NCBI RefSeq assembly: GCF_000420725.1
Contig: NZ_ATVM01000017.1
Coordinates: 1 to 58,806 of the forward strand
Source of the DNA: Marinococcus halotolerans DSM 16375
GTDB lineage: Bacteria; Bacillota; Bacilli; Bacillales; Marinococcaceae
Length of the DNA stretch: 58,806 bases
Direction: 5' to 3'
Shown: positions 8,872-16,693 of the stretch, one piece after another
Position numbering within the stretch: the first letter of the stretch is position 1
How the letters are laid out: every line of letters starts with the position of its first letter
Translations under genes and position numbers: made by a program
The notes under the pieces: generated by a model
Database searches by the model: none
The model's input: only the letters and a program-made list of their open reading frames with translations
Told to the model about the DNA's origin: nothing

Positions 8872-9109
8872 CTCTTCCATCCCTTCTAAATATCACATTG
8901 GGAAAATTGTACCATAAGACATTTCCTGGGTGGTAATTTGAAGCGCTTTTGTATTCCACTCTCATTGGTAAAGTTTATTAAAACTTTTTCTGCTGATGCT
9001 TAAAGGCTTCTGCTTCCGGTCTTCCTTATGTATTCTGTCTTCTTTCTTCAAAATATTGTACACTGATGGCAGTTGGAAAAAGATGTATTGATGAAAGCGG
9101 GGAATGATG

Positions 9110-9736
9110 ATGAATCCTATTCGATTGTTACCTTTATTTACTGCACCCAGGAAAACGTACAGGCAGATAAGCGATAACCCGGGGCTTCATTTCACAGCTC
9201 TATGGATTGTTATCGTTGCCGGTCTTTCCCAGGCCTTTGCCCAAAACACAAGTGACATGTCCCCGATCGAGGCCGGGTCTGCCCTATCCACCTTCCTTAC
9301 AGCTGCCGGCATTATCGCTGCCTTCCTTCTATTTCAAATTGTCACGTTTTATTTGAATGGACTGATCCTGAAGCTCGTTATTCTAATGTTCCAGGAACGT
9401 CTAAAAGCACGCGAAGCCCGAACGGTTTACGGGCTGTCTCTTTATCCGCAGGTGTTTATTTTCCCATTTATTTTTTTACTGTTTATCGGCCAGCTCGCAG
9501 GCGGGGGCAGCACGCCTGCACTCCTTACAGCTATTGCCTCGGCCATTATAGCCGCAGCTTCTGTCTGGACTATTGTCATGCAGATAAACTTAATCTCCGC
9601 TGCCTCCGGGTTCTCCGGCGGCAAATCCTTCGGGGTGTTTGTCGTGTTCGCTTTGCTATTGGCCCTTCTCATTTTTATTCTCGTTCTGCTTTTGGCTGTA
9701 ATTGTGATTTTCATCGCCGGCGTCTTTTCCAATTAA
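9110..9736 (+). CDS. Yip1 family membrane protein
   Basis: 208 aa. Three ATG codons in a row occur; the last has GGGGA 6 nt upstream. The N-terminus (LLPLFTAPRKTYRQISDNPG) is the soluble lead-in typical of bacterial Yip1 proteins, followed by five hydrophobic helices with a short polar loop LKAREARTVYGLSLYPQ between the second and third. Function in bacteria is unknown. The very hydrophobic C-terminal helix ends a few residues before the stop. Confidence 0.75.
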   Translation: MNPIRLLPLFTAPRKTYRQISDNPGLHFTALWIVIVAGLSQAFAQNTSDMSPIEAGSALSTFLTAAGIIAAFLLFQIVTFYLNGLILKLVILMFQERLKAREARTVYGLSLYPQVFIFPFIFLLFIGQLAGGGSTPALLTAIASAIIAAASVWTIVMQINLISAASGFSGGKSFGVFVVFALLLALLIFILVLLLAVIVIFIAGVFSN

Positions 9737-9747
9737 GCTGACAAAGT

Positions 9748-9774
9748 AGCTGCGACTTTAAAAAAGACGCAGCT
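9748..9774. terminator. Hairpin shared by convergent Yip1 and dinB genes
   Basis: AGCTGCG ... CGCAGCT arms around an A/T-rich loop. The dinB stop codon and last codons are within it. T tracts are weak on both sides, so it may slow rather than fully stop transcription. Confidence 0.45.
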
Positions 9775-10876
9775 GTTCATAGTTTACCGTTTTATAAACC
9801 TTGCCTCTGCCTCCCGTTACTTCTCCCGGGCCGTAAAATTCCGAAGCTGTGACTCCAAGAAGCCGGACAGGGTCTCCCCCGGAAGCTCCTTCTTCGAGCA
9901 GAAGACGCAGAGCTTCGAGCAGCTCTGACCGGTCATTGCTCGGGTGCTCGAGCGTAGACCGGCGGGTTATCTGCTGAAAATCAGCAAATTTTATTTTCAG
10001 CACAATACATTTAGCCCTGATGCCGTCTTTTTTCAGTCTGGCTAGCACCTGGTCAAGCAGTTCTTCAATGACCGGGAGCATGTCCTGCACAAGCAGAAGA
10101 TCCTGCGAAAGCGTCGTCTCTTTTCCAAGCGATTTTCGCTCTCTTTCCGGGTTTACCGAACGTTCATCGATGCCTCGGGCCTGACGGTAAAATACGTGCC
10201 CCTGCTTATGAAACAATTCCACGAGCCTTGCTTCACTCAGCTGCTGCAAGTCTTCTCCGGTTTCGATGCCGAGCGAATCAAATTTCCGCTTGGTCACCTT
10301 TCCAACTCCGCGAAAATCCCCAATGGAGAGAGCTTTCACAAAAGCGTCCGCCCGGTCGGGGGTAATAACCGTCAGTCCATCCGGTTTATCATAATCCGAA
10401 GCCGTCTTTGCAAGAAATTTATTATATGAAACACCTGCAGAGGCAGTGAGACCGGTCTTTTGATAAATTCTCCTTCGTATCTCTTTAGCTGCGAGCGTAG
10501 CGGAGGGCATGTTCCAGTGGTTTTCTGTCACATCAAGATAAGCCTCATCCAGGGAAAGAGGCTCGACCAAATCTGTGCAGTTATGAAAGATGGCCATTAT
10601 TTCACGCGAAACCTCCCGGTATTTTTCCATATTCCCTTTAATAAATATAGCCTCCGGACATCTTCGGTAGGCCTCATAGGAAGACATGGCTGAATGAATA
10701 CCGTAAGGTCTCGCTTCATAAGAGCATGTAGCCACTACACCTCTTGACCAGGGAGAACCTCCGACTACCAGAGGCTTGTTCCGCAGGCGGGGCTGATCGC
10801 GCTGTTCAATAGATGCAAAAAAAGCATCCATATCAATATGAATAATTTTCCGGAGCTTTTGTTCCTCCTGCTTCAT
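9758..10876 (-). CDS. dinB: DNA polymerase IV (Y family)
   Basis: 372 aa. The catalytic block IIHIDMDAFFASIEQRD opens the protein, the YEARPYGIHSAMSSYEA finger segment follows, and SLDEAYLDVT (about residue 105) holds the second pair of metal-binding acids. Helix-hairpin-helix (IGDFRGVGKVT) and little-finger regions come after. It copies past damaged bases with low fidelity. The C-terminus ends YEQLRLF, a typical beta-clamp-binding tail (QLxLF). A strong promoter overlapped by a LexA-like box suggests SOS control. Confidence 0.95.
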   Translation of the reverse strand: MKQEEQKLRKIIHIDMDAFFASIEQRDQPRLRNKPLVVGGSPWSRGVVATCSYEARPYGIHSAMSSYEAYRRCPEAIFIKGNMEKYREVSREIMAIFHNCTDLVEPLSLDEAYLDVTENHWNMPSATLAAKEIRRRIYQKTGLTASAGVSYNKFLAKTASDYDKPDGLTVITPDRADAFVKALSIGDFRGVGKVTKRKFDSLGIETGEDLQQLSEARLVELFHKQGHVFYRQARGIDERSVNPERERKSLGKETTLSQDLLLVQDMLPVIEELLDQVLARLKKDGIRAKCIVLKIKFADFQQITRRSTLEHPSNDRSELLEALRLLLEEGASGGDPVRLLGVTASEFYGPGEVTGGRGKVYKTVNYEQLRLF

Positions 10877-10916
10877 TTCCTACGCCCCCTTATACGCGCA
10901 GTTCTCTGTTCCTTCT

Positions 10917-10956
10917 ATTATAGCGAAGACCATCTTTTTTCACAAACGTATGTTCT
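10917..10956 (-). promoter_or_regulatory. dinB promoter overlapped by a LexA-like box
   Basis: On the minus strand TTGTGA (10940-10945) and TATAAT (10917-10922) are 17 bp apart. The plus strand at 10943-10956 reads CAAACGTATGTTCT, 8 of 10 defined positions of the Gram-positive LexA consensus CGAAC-N4-GTTCG, and it overlaps the -35 box. Confidence 0.65.
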
Positions 10957-11096
10957 TATACAGCAATAATCCTTTATTGTTTACGGCCGGGGGTTTTTAC
11001 CCTCTTCATTGCGTTCCCGAACACTTTAGTATACTATCATAACCGTACAAATACGAAGGTGTCACGGTAAACTCAAGCCCGATTGGAGGAATATTT

Positions 11097-11366
11097 ATGA
11101 ATTATGAAGTTCAGATTTTCACTCAGCCAAACTGCTCCTCCTGTGCTAAAGTAAAAGGATGGTTTCAGGAAAACCGTATTTCTTTTATTGAAAAAGATAT
11201 CGTAAATGACCCACAGGCCAATCAGGAGTTTGGTGCATTAAATGAAAAATTCGTTCCGATTACTGTTATTATCACAGACGACAAAAGATATCAGGTCGTC
11301 GGCCCAAATCTCAAAAAGATAAAAACGCTTGTTACTACAGTCGGAATATCCGGCCAGAGCAATTAA
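11097..11366 (+). CDS. Glutaredoxin/thioredoxin-fold protein
   Basis: 89 aa with the redox motif CSSC (Cys13 and Cys16) after a first beta strand (VQIFTQPN), and a cis-Pro in KFVPITVI. Length and layout are those of NrdH/glutaredoxin-like proteins (YruB type). It probably reduces disulfides or mixed thiols in the cytoplasm; no ribonucleotide reductase genes are adjacent. TTGGAGG-like ribosome binding site 6-9 nt upstream; monocistronic with its own terminator. Confidence 0.8.
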   Translation: MNYEVQIFTQPNCSSCAKVKGWFQENRISFIEKDIVNDPQANQEFGALNEKFVPITVIITDDKRYQVVGPNLKKIKTLVTTVGISGQSN

Positions 11367-11379
11367 TGTTCATGACTTC

Positions 11380-11408
11380 AGCACTGGTTTTCACGCCAGT
11401 GCTTTTTA
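11380..11408 (+). terminator. Intrinsic terminator
   Basis: AGCACTGG/CCAGTGCT hairpin followed by TTTTTA, 13 bp after the glutaredoxin-like stop. Confidence 0.88.
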
Positions 11409-11527
11409 TATTTTATCAATAGCTGCTTTCAGGAGCTGCTGTTCAAATAAAGAAGCTTGCGGTTGTGCCTCCAGGGGTAAATAAATACTTATAACAGCAG
11501 GAATCTGCAGCGGAGGGGGGAAGAGTC

Positions 11528-11626
11528 GTGCCTACAGTGCTTTTTATCATAACGATAATTATTGCCGGAACGGTTTTAGCTTCTATTGGGTTTTATTTCC
11601 TTCGTAAATTTTACGATAAATTATAA
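11528..11626 (+). CDS. Small single-helix membrane protein (32 aa)
   Basis: GTG-initiated ORF starting MPTVLFIITIIIAG and ending RKFYDKL. A strong GGAGGGGGGAAG ribosome binding site lies just upstream. One hydrophobic helix of about 22 residues is followed by a basic tail, the pattern of a single-pass protein with an inside C-terminus. Its stop codon is next to the terminator hairpin of the opposing PH-domain gene. No family recognised. Confidence 0.6.
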   Translation: MPTVLFIITIIIAGTVLASIGFYFLRKFYDKL

Positions 11627-11654
11627 AAAAGGACGTTCACCGCGTGAACCGTCC
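11625..11654 (-). terminator. Terminator of the PH-domain operon
   Basis: GGAC-GTTCAC ... GTGAAC-C-GTCC hairpin with T run on the minus strand; the last codons of the PH-domain gene form one arm. Confidence 0.8.
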
Positions 11655-12077
11655 TTCCTTTGGCATCTCAATATTTTTGTTTTTCGCAGCCAGCTTCTCG
11701 AGAAATAAGGCTTCATCCTTCGGTGTAATATGCTGATGACGATTTCCTTCCTGGTAAACCACCTTCAGCCTTTCCGGCGTCGCCCCCTTAATCCATCCGG
11801 GGACCTCCTCCACCCGTTGGATGGAATCATAAGGAATACGCAGCCGGATCAAAAGAGAGGCATGAACCGCCAGATGCTCCTCGTGCAATTCATATTTTGT
11901 GAAAAATACAATCTGAGTTACTAAAATAATAATAACCGCATCAATTACAGCCCTCAGAATACTCCCCGGACCTCCGTTATACATAAACAGAGCCTGGAAA
12001 ATAGAATATCCCAGCAGTATGATAGCTATAACCGCAAATGCAGACAGCAGTCTGCTTCCTTTTGCTCGAAATACCAT
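11637..12077 (-). CDS. Membrane-anchored bacterial PH-domain protein
   Basis: 146 aa. Two N-terminal hydrophobic helices (about residues 9-29 and 37-58) are followed by a beta-rich domain with the sequence pattern of small bacterial PH domains (ELHEEHLAVHASLLIRLRIPYDSIQRVEE, then KVVYQEGNRHQHITPKDEALFLEKL). Such proteins are anchored to the cytoplasmic membrane; function unknown. It is the last gene of a four-gene run with the 120-aa membrane protein, the 26-aa ORF and the VOC protein. Confidence 0.75.
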   Translation of the reverse strand: MVFRAKGSRLLSAFAVIAIILLGYSIFQALFMYNGGPGSILRAVIDAVIIILVTQIVFFTKYELHEEHLAVHASLLIRLRIPYDSIQRVEEVPGWIKGATPERLKVVYQEGNRHQHITPKDEALFLEKLAAKNKNIEMPKEGRFTR

Positions 12078-12090
12078 TATCCGGTCTCCT

Positions 12091-12453
12091 CTAGTTTTTT
12101 TTATCAGGATCGTTTGGTTTTAACCCATACTTATAAACAATAGGCATAAGAACCATTAAAAGCATCGAATTCGTAAACAGCGGAAGAAAAATCGCGTGCG
12201 CTTCCGTTACGACCCCGATAAATGAAACAATCAATACCGGCGCTGTCGCCACCAGAATGGTAATCAGTTCGCGTTTTGCGCTCCATAACTGCCTGCTGTC
12301 TGCTATCGATAAAATGAGCATCCAGTACACCATGAACGCAAGCGGCATCATGGCATCGATAAGCGGCTGATCCAGGACAAAAAAGAAGACCAGGCGCACA
12401 GTCGATAGTATAGCTAAAATAACAATAATTAATTGACGAAATGAAGACTCCAC
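12091..12453 (-). CDS. Four-helix membrane protein of unknown function
   Basis: 120 aa, GTG start with GGGAG about 9 nt upstream. Four hydrophobic segments (about residues 7-27, 33-50, 64-82, 87-108) and a short polar C-terminus (KPNDPDKKN). I do not recognise the family. The gap to the PH-domain gene is 13 bp, so co-expression is likely. Confidence 0.6.
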   Translation of the reverse strand: MESSFRQLIIVILAILSTVRLVFFFVLDQPLIDAMMPLAFMVYWMLILSIADSRQLWSAKRELITILVATAPVLIVSFIGVVTEAHAIFLPLFTNSMLLMVLMPIVYKYGLKPNDPDKKN

Positions 12454-12467
12454 GATGTATTCGCTCC

Positions 12468-12548
12468 CTATTTCCTGCTTTTTGCCGTTCTGGGCTTTAC
12501 TGCAAACAAAGCAAGCCCCAGAAACATTCCAATCACGTATTTCATCAT
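12468..12548 (-). CDS. Tiny membrane-associated ORF (26 aa)
   Basis: Starts MMKYVIGMFLGLALFAVKP and ends with a basic tail rich in Arg and Lys. GGAAGGAAG lies 5-8 nt before the first ATG. One hydrophobic helix plus a positive C-terminus. It sits 16 bp after the VOC gene and 14 bp before the next membrane gene, in the same direction. Too short for family assignment. Confidence 0.5.
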   Translation of the reverse strand: MMKYVIGMFLGLALFAVKPRTAKSRK

Positions 12549-12564
12549 GCTGTTCTTCCTTCCG

Positions 12565-13170
12565 TTAAGTACGGAATTCCAGATAGACACCGTTTGGATC
12601 CTGCACCGTCTCCATCTTTTCCGCTCCCTGAATAACTACTTTTTCAAGTTCAAATGCACGCTTTTCCTGCCAGGCAGGCACTAACGCTTCGGCACCCAGA
12701 ACGGTCTGCCAGTCGTTCGAGTCATACGGCTCCGGACTGGTGATGAGGACAGACTCCAGCTCTTCTTTCCCGCCGATCGGAAGCTCTTCGGCCCGATCAA
12801 GCTGAATCTTCGGGCCGGTGGACGGCTGAAGAAAGGTTCTCCGTTCCTTTTTGGTAATGCCCCAGCCATGTTCCTTTGCGCGCCGGAGGATACCGGCATG
12901 CTCTTCCCTGTTTACACGATAGCCAAAGTAGCCGAACGTATTCATTCTCCCTGCACCAAAGGTAACCCGCACCTGGCCGAGACTCATCTCTATCATCCGG
13001 AACGTTAACCCTTTATCGCGGAAATTATCCCACGCAAGCGGCGGATCGTAGCGCTTAATACGATAATTTTCCAGGGCAAAGCGCCCCACTACTTCAAAGC
13101 CATGAGTGCTGTAAAAAGCTTCTGTTTCTTCTATTTCAGTTGTCCAAAAATGATAATGGAATAGTTCCAT
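12565..13170 (-). CDS. VOC (glyoxalase/dioxygenase fold) family protein
   Basis: 201 aa from MELFHYHFWTTEIEE; AGAGGTG upstream of this ATG supports it, and the upstream in-frame extension lacks protein-like character. Two beta-alpha-beta-beta-beta modules are visible: HYHFWTTEIEETEAFYSTHGFEVVGRF with a metal-type His, and a second half ending ETVQDPNGVYLEFRT with the usual Glu. Substrate and reaction unknown. It leads a four-gene unit that ends in the PH-domain gene. Confidence 0.75.
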   Translation of the reverse strand: MELFHYHFWTTEIEETEAFYSTHGFEVVGRFALENYRIKRYDPPLAWDNFRDKGLTFRMIEMSLGQVRVTFGAGRMNTFGYFGYRVNREEHAGILRRAKEHGWGITKKERRTFLQPSTGPKIQLDRAEELPIGGKEELESVLITSPEPYDSNDWQTVLGAEALVPAWQEKRAFELEKVVIQGAEKMETVQDPNGVYLEFRT

Positions 13171-13240
13171 ATTGTTCACCTCTACTGCCCTTCTGCAAGC
13201 TGGCTGCGCTCGTGCTGAAAACGACCTTTGTATTCTGCTT

Positions 13241-13585
13241 CTATGGCTGGTTCGCTTTTTTGGGGGTCCCCTGATGAAAAACAAGCTCCCAGCTGGAATT
13301 CGTCTTCCGCCATATCGAACTGCGCAGCGAAGTTCCGAGCTCACTCGTCACGGTATACGTTGCTAAATATAAATGCTCCGAAAGCGGTTTTGTTTTATAA
13401 TCAGCCACCGATCTATGGACAGGACGCTCCTCCTCCAGGCCAAAAATCACATCCTCCCGGGTAAAAATCCGGCCGGATGCTCCGATTTCCTGGAAATCTT
13501 CTGCCAGCAGCCGACTTACTTCCACAGCCGACCGCCGGATACTCGGCTTTAGTAAGTCTTCCTCGAGCTGGCGTATGTCTTCCAT
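13241..13585 (-). CDS. DUF4440/NTF2-like protein
   Basis: 114 aa. MEDIRQLEEDLLKPSIRRSAVEVSRLLAEDFQEIGASGRIFTREDVI is the typical opening of DUF4440 proteins (helix, then DF-EIG-SG), and YKTKPLSEHLYLATYTVT plus WELVFHQGTP complete the cone-shaped NTF2 fold. These small proteins often bind ligands or act as simple isomerase-like enzymes; the role here is unknown. Good AGGGGGAAG site upstream. It lies 70 bp upstream of the VOC gene in the same direction. Confidence 0.8.
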   Translation of the reverse strand: MEDIRQLEEDLLKPSIRRSAVEVSRLLAEDFQEIGASGRIFTREDVIFGLEEERPVHRSVADYKTKPLSEHLYLATYTVTSELGTSLRSSIWRKTNSSWELVFHQGTPKKANQP

Positions 13586-13625
13586 CAGTCTTCCCCCTCC
13601 TTATGTATGCGACCTGACCATACGT

Positions 13626-13662
13626 AAAAACCCGCATCTACATCAAATGATACGGGTTTTTC
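13626..13662 (-). terminator. Terminator after aroD
   Basis: AAACCCG ... CGGGTTT hairpin with T tract on either strand, 82 bp past the aroD stop. Confidence 0.8.
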
Positions 13663-13744
13663 TACAGACATTTCAACTTTTATTACTGTTTTATAGCGAT
13701 TATTTTCATCTAAGGCTTACATCAGCTGATAGTTCAGCCGGGTC

Positions 13745-14521
13745 CTACGAATATTTGTTAACAATATCAACTACAAGTCGCGCTTCCTCAAGCGGGATTT
13801 GGCCAGGCGCAGAGCTTTTCTTTCCGGAAGCAAACACCATCATAGAGCCAAATGAATGACCCACCAGTCGGGAAGCCAGCCCCTCGGATCCCATGGACAT
13901 AGCAGCTGTACAGATATTTAGTCTGTCATTCCATTCAACAAGCGCCCCTAAAAGAGCCAGCACATCTGATTTATGGTTTGGCATAACTGCCAATTTCACA
14001 ATGTCTGCTTCATCTTTTTCTGCCGCCTCCACCCACCGATTCATTTCCATGGTATCAGGCGTTTTTGAAAAGTCGTGATGGGATATTAATAATTTCACTC
14101 CGTGCTCCCGGGTTATTTGACGAACGAAAGCTACATGTTCGCTGCTCATTCTTCCTTCTATATCCACCATATCTGTATTTCCTGAATGTACTGCCCCAGA
14201 AATGATTTCCACCGTTTCTTTATCAGTTAAGTGCCGCTCAGCCCCGCCCTCCTGTGCAGAACGAATAGTAAATAAAAGCAAACATTCCGGGGCATGCTGC
14301 TTCAGCATCTGCAGCACCCGGGCTACGGCTTTTTTATTTTTTAAGTCTTCAAAGTGATCTGCCCGCCATTCAATGGCGTCTGCCCGGGCAGCATTTATCG
14401 CTTCCAGTTCTACCGCTAGCCCTTCTGACGTCGTCTCAGTTAAAGGGACACAGACCATCGGCTGCGAAGCACTGTACGATTTATTTCCCAATTGCAGTGT
14501 TTGATATCTGTGATTTGTCAT
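13745..14521 (-). CDS. aroD: 3-dehydroquinate dehydratase, type I
   Basis: 258 aa from MTNHRYQ; GGAGGA is 4 nt upstream, and the earlier GTG overlaps that site. Type I signatures: EWRAD (residues 51-55), Schiff-base Lys176 in DIVKLAVMP and the general base His in LLISHHDFSKTP (149). The reaction is dehydration of 3-dehydroquinate to 3-dehydroshikimate, step three of the shikimate pathway, or quinate breakdown. It is divergent from a permease and shikimate kinase, suggesting a shared control region. Many Bacillaceae also have a type II enzyme elsewhere, so this copy may be specialised (inference). Confidence 0.93.
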   Translation of the reverse strand: MTNHRYQTLQLGNKSYSASQPMVCVPLTETTSEGLAVELEAINAARADAIEWRADHFEDLKNKKAVARVLQMLKQHAPECLLLFTIRSAQEGGAERHLTDKETVEIISGAVHSGNTDMVDIEGRMSSEHVAFVRQITREHGVKLLISHHDFSKTPDTMEMNRWVEAAEKDEADIVKLAVMPNHKSDVLALLGALVEWNDRLNICTAAMSMGSEGLASRLVGHSFGSMMVFASGKKSSAPGQIPLEEARLVVDIVNKYS

Positions 14522-14653
14522 ATGTTCCTCCACTCAAATGATTAGTATTAACGCCTGTCTGGGACTATTAAATACATAGATTGATCTCATATATGTAACT
14601 AATATGCTATCATACTCTTGGATGCCATCAACCGGAAATTGGGGGAACAGCAG
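14522..14653. promoter_or_regulatory. Divergent control region of aroD and the permease
   Basis: 132 bp between the two starts. TTGATC (14581) and TATGCT (14603) could form a weak plus-strand promoter with 16-bp spacing. Two TATGTAACTAATATG-like A/T stretches occur, but no convincing palindrome is seen. Confidence 0.35.
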
Positions 14654-16003
14654 TTGCGTTTATGCATTTATTCTCTATTAATCCTCTCGTATGTACTTGC
14701 ACAATTTTTACATCTACCAAACTTTTCTTTATTCATCGGCATTCTCGCAAATATTGTTATATTTGTTTCCCTGTTTTTTGCAAAAGGCCTGTTCTTTTAT
14801 TCAGGTATTGCCTTCTACACCATTGGAACATTTTTATTTTTCCAGACCAGTTCCTCCTGGCAGGATTACTTTTTATCATTTCAGACAATGCTTGGCGTTC
14901 TTTCATTCTTTTTTATGCTCCCCTTTCTCAATTCACTCATCCGGGTGGGCAAGTATGACCACGGGCTTCGAAAATTCATGGAGCAGGGGGCAGACACTGT
15001 CACCCAGTTGTACAGAAGAAGTTTTTTTGTATGCCACGTGCTCGGGTTGTTTTTAAACATTGCTACCTTTGCCGTTCTTATGCGCACCCTGGACCGGACC
15101 TTCACCTCCACCCCACGAAAAATAAAGGCGAAGTTCTATACGCAGAATTTACTGCGGGCTTATGCGCTGTGCCTCGCCTGGAGTCCGCTTGAGATTATGG
15201 TCATCACTGCTTTAAATGTAACAGGGCAGAGTTACATTTATATCTTTCCATTTATTATAACGATCGTTATTTTAGTCGTTTTATTTGATATTCTGACTGC
15301 CTCTTTCAAGTACCCAAAGCTGCGTCTGCAGCCTGCAGGCACTCAAACTAACCATTCAGGTGCCGCAGGCAGAAAGATCAAACAGCTAATCGCTCTCCTG
15401 TTGCTGCTTGTAACCTGTGTAAGCTTTGTCAATCAGTGGTCGGACTTCGATTACTTATTCACTCTCGTTTTGTTTATTGCTCCTGTATCCTTTTTGTGGG
15501 CAGCTTTTATTAAACGCCTGCGCAGATATGCATTTTTTGCTTTTAATCAATGGAAAACAAGAACTAAAGGAATGGCTGACTTCTTTTTCATGTTTTTAAG
15601 CGCCGGTTTATTCGTCCAGATGCTTGCAGAAACTTCGTTATTTGACGTCCTTCAGCAGCTGTTCACTTCCCTGCATCAGCAGATTTTTATTTTTTACCTG
15701 CTGATCGGCGCTTATTTTCTCGTTTCCAGCTTTATCGGCTTTCATCCGCTGGTGTCTGTTATTCTGCTTGCAGAAATCATTGCACCTTCTCTTGCGGATC
15801 TTCAGGCCATACCCCTGTCCCTCGTTTTAATTGTCTGCAGCCTAAGCCCTATCATGTTCAGCCCTTTTAATATATCTGTTTCGATTGTAGGGTACCATCT
15901 GAATATCAATCCGTATCGGCTCGGTCTTTGGAATCTGCCATTTGTCATTGGATATATGCTCTTTACGATGATCTTCGCCTATATGCTGCAGCTCGTTATG
16001 TAG
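14654..16003 (+). CDS. Multi-pass membrane permease of unknown substrate
   Basis: About 449 aa from a TTG codon with GGGGGA 7 nt upstream; a TTG twelve codons earlier has no ribosome binding site. Around eleven hydrophobic helices are visible, with a basic cytoplasmic loop (about residues 160-175, TSTPRKIKAKFYTQ) and a hairpin-like AWSPLEIMVITALNVTG. The paired re-entrant-like segments (AWSP..., LSPIMFSPFNIS) resemble the ion-transporter superfamily layout, but I cannot name the family. The next gene is shikimate kinase, and aroD is divergent, so a shikimate-pathway intermediate is a reasonable guess at the substrate. Confidence 0.65.
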   Translation: MRLCIYSLLILSYVLAQFLHLPNFSLFIGILANIVIFVSLFFAKGLFFYSGIAFYTIGTFLFFQTSSSWQDYFLSFQTMLGVLSFFFMLPFLNSLIRVGKYDHGLRKFMEQGADTVTQLYRRSFFVCHVLGLFLNIATFAVLMRTLDRTFTSTPRKIKAKFYTQNLLRAYALCLAWSPLEIMVITALNVTGQSYIYIFPFIITIVILVVLFDILTASFKYPKLRLQPAGTQTNHSGAAGRKIKQLIALLLLLVTCVSFVNQWSDFDYLFTLVLFIAPVSFLWAAFIKRLRRYAFFAFNQWKTRTKGMADFFFMFLSAGLFVQMLAETSLFDVLQQLFTSLHQQIFIFYLLIGAYFLVSSFIGFHPLVSVILLAEIIAPSLADLQAIPLSLVLIVCSLSPIMFSPFNISVSIVGYHLNINPYRLGLWNLPFVIGYMLFTMIFAYMLQLVM

Positions 16004-16093
16004 CACCGGGTTTTTACTTTTGCCTAAAACTGTATTATAATCACGGTACATTTCGCTGACTACCTCATTTTATTAACGAAAGAGTGCAGACAT

Positions 16094-16642
16094 ATGATAA
16101 TGAAAGAAAAATCTTTACGTGAAAAAAGCATAGTATTTATAGGCTTTATGGGAGTCGGCAAAACAACCATCGGCAGACTGGTAGCTCAAAACCTATACAG
16201 ATCCTTTATTGATATCGATGAACAGATCGAAAAAGAGTTTCAAATGCCTGTACCGGATGTATTTAAATTGATCGGGGAGCCTGCGTTCAGACAGAAAGAG
16301 AAAGAGCTTGTAAAAAAGTACGCAAATCAAAGCCTTAAGGTTATTTCTCTTGGCGGGGGAGCCTTCATGCAGGAGGAAATTCGGGACGTATGCTTAAACA
16401 ACTGCACCGTTTTTTACCTGGACATGCCGTGGGATGCCTGGAAGGAACGAATTCACCTGCTTATGGCAGACCGCCCTGTTCTTCAGGGACGGTCGCTCGA
16501 AGATATCGAAGAGTTATTCTACAGCAGACAGACAGCTTATGCCAGCCATCATTCCAAAGTCACTATCGATAAAGATTCTCCGGAAGAAATAGCAGATTAT
16601 ATTACTAACTCTCTAAAAACAGCCTGGAAATTATACGAATAA
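16094..16642 (+). CDS. aroK: Shikimate kinase
   Basis: 182 aa. Walker A GFMGVGKTT (residues 17-25), the shikimate-binding DIDEQIE (about 40-46), an Arg in EPAFRQKEKEL, SLGGGAF (about 88-94) and the lid Arg in MADRPVLQGR are all in place. It phosphorylates shikimate to shikimate 3-phosphate. The ribosome binding site (GAAAGAG) is modest. The gene follows the permease by 90 bp; the pair ends at a strong bidirectional terminator. Confidence 0.92.
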   Translation: MIMKEKSLREKSIVFIGFMGVGKTTIGRLVAQNLYRSFIDIDEQIEKEFQMPVPDVFKLIGEPAFRQKEKELVKKYANQSLKVISLGGGAFMQEEIRDVCLNNCTVFYLDMPWDAWKERIHLLMADRPVLQGRSLEDIEELFYSRQTAYASHHSKVTIDKDSPEEIADYITNSLKTAWKLYE

Positions 16643-16646
16643 AAAG

Positions 16647-16688
16647 AAAAGCTCCAACCAGGCTCAAACTGCCGGGTGGAGCTTTTTT
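16647..16688. terminator. Bidirectional terminator between aroK and ykvA-like gene
   Basis: AAAAGCTCCA ... TGGAGCTTTT hairpin with A and T tracts on both sides. Confidence 0.88.
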
Positions 16689-16693
16689 GATTA

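Noticed and set aside
8938-8956. TTTGAAGCGCTTTTG as a cre (CcpA) site
   Set aside because: One base short of the consensus spacing between TG and CG and no catabolic gene follows.
12171-12344. Longer start for the VOC-family gene region (up to 13344) giving a 259-aa protein
   Set aside because: The added 58 residues are Arg/Pro/Ser-rich and not protein-like, they overlap the DUF4440 gene, and the internal ATG at 13170 has a good ribosome binding site.
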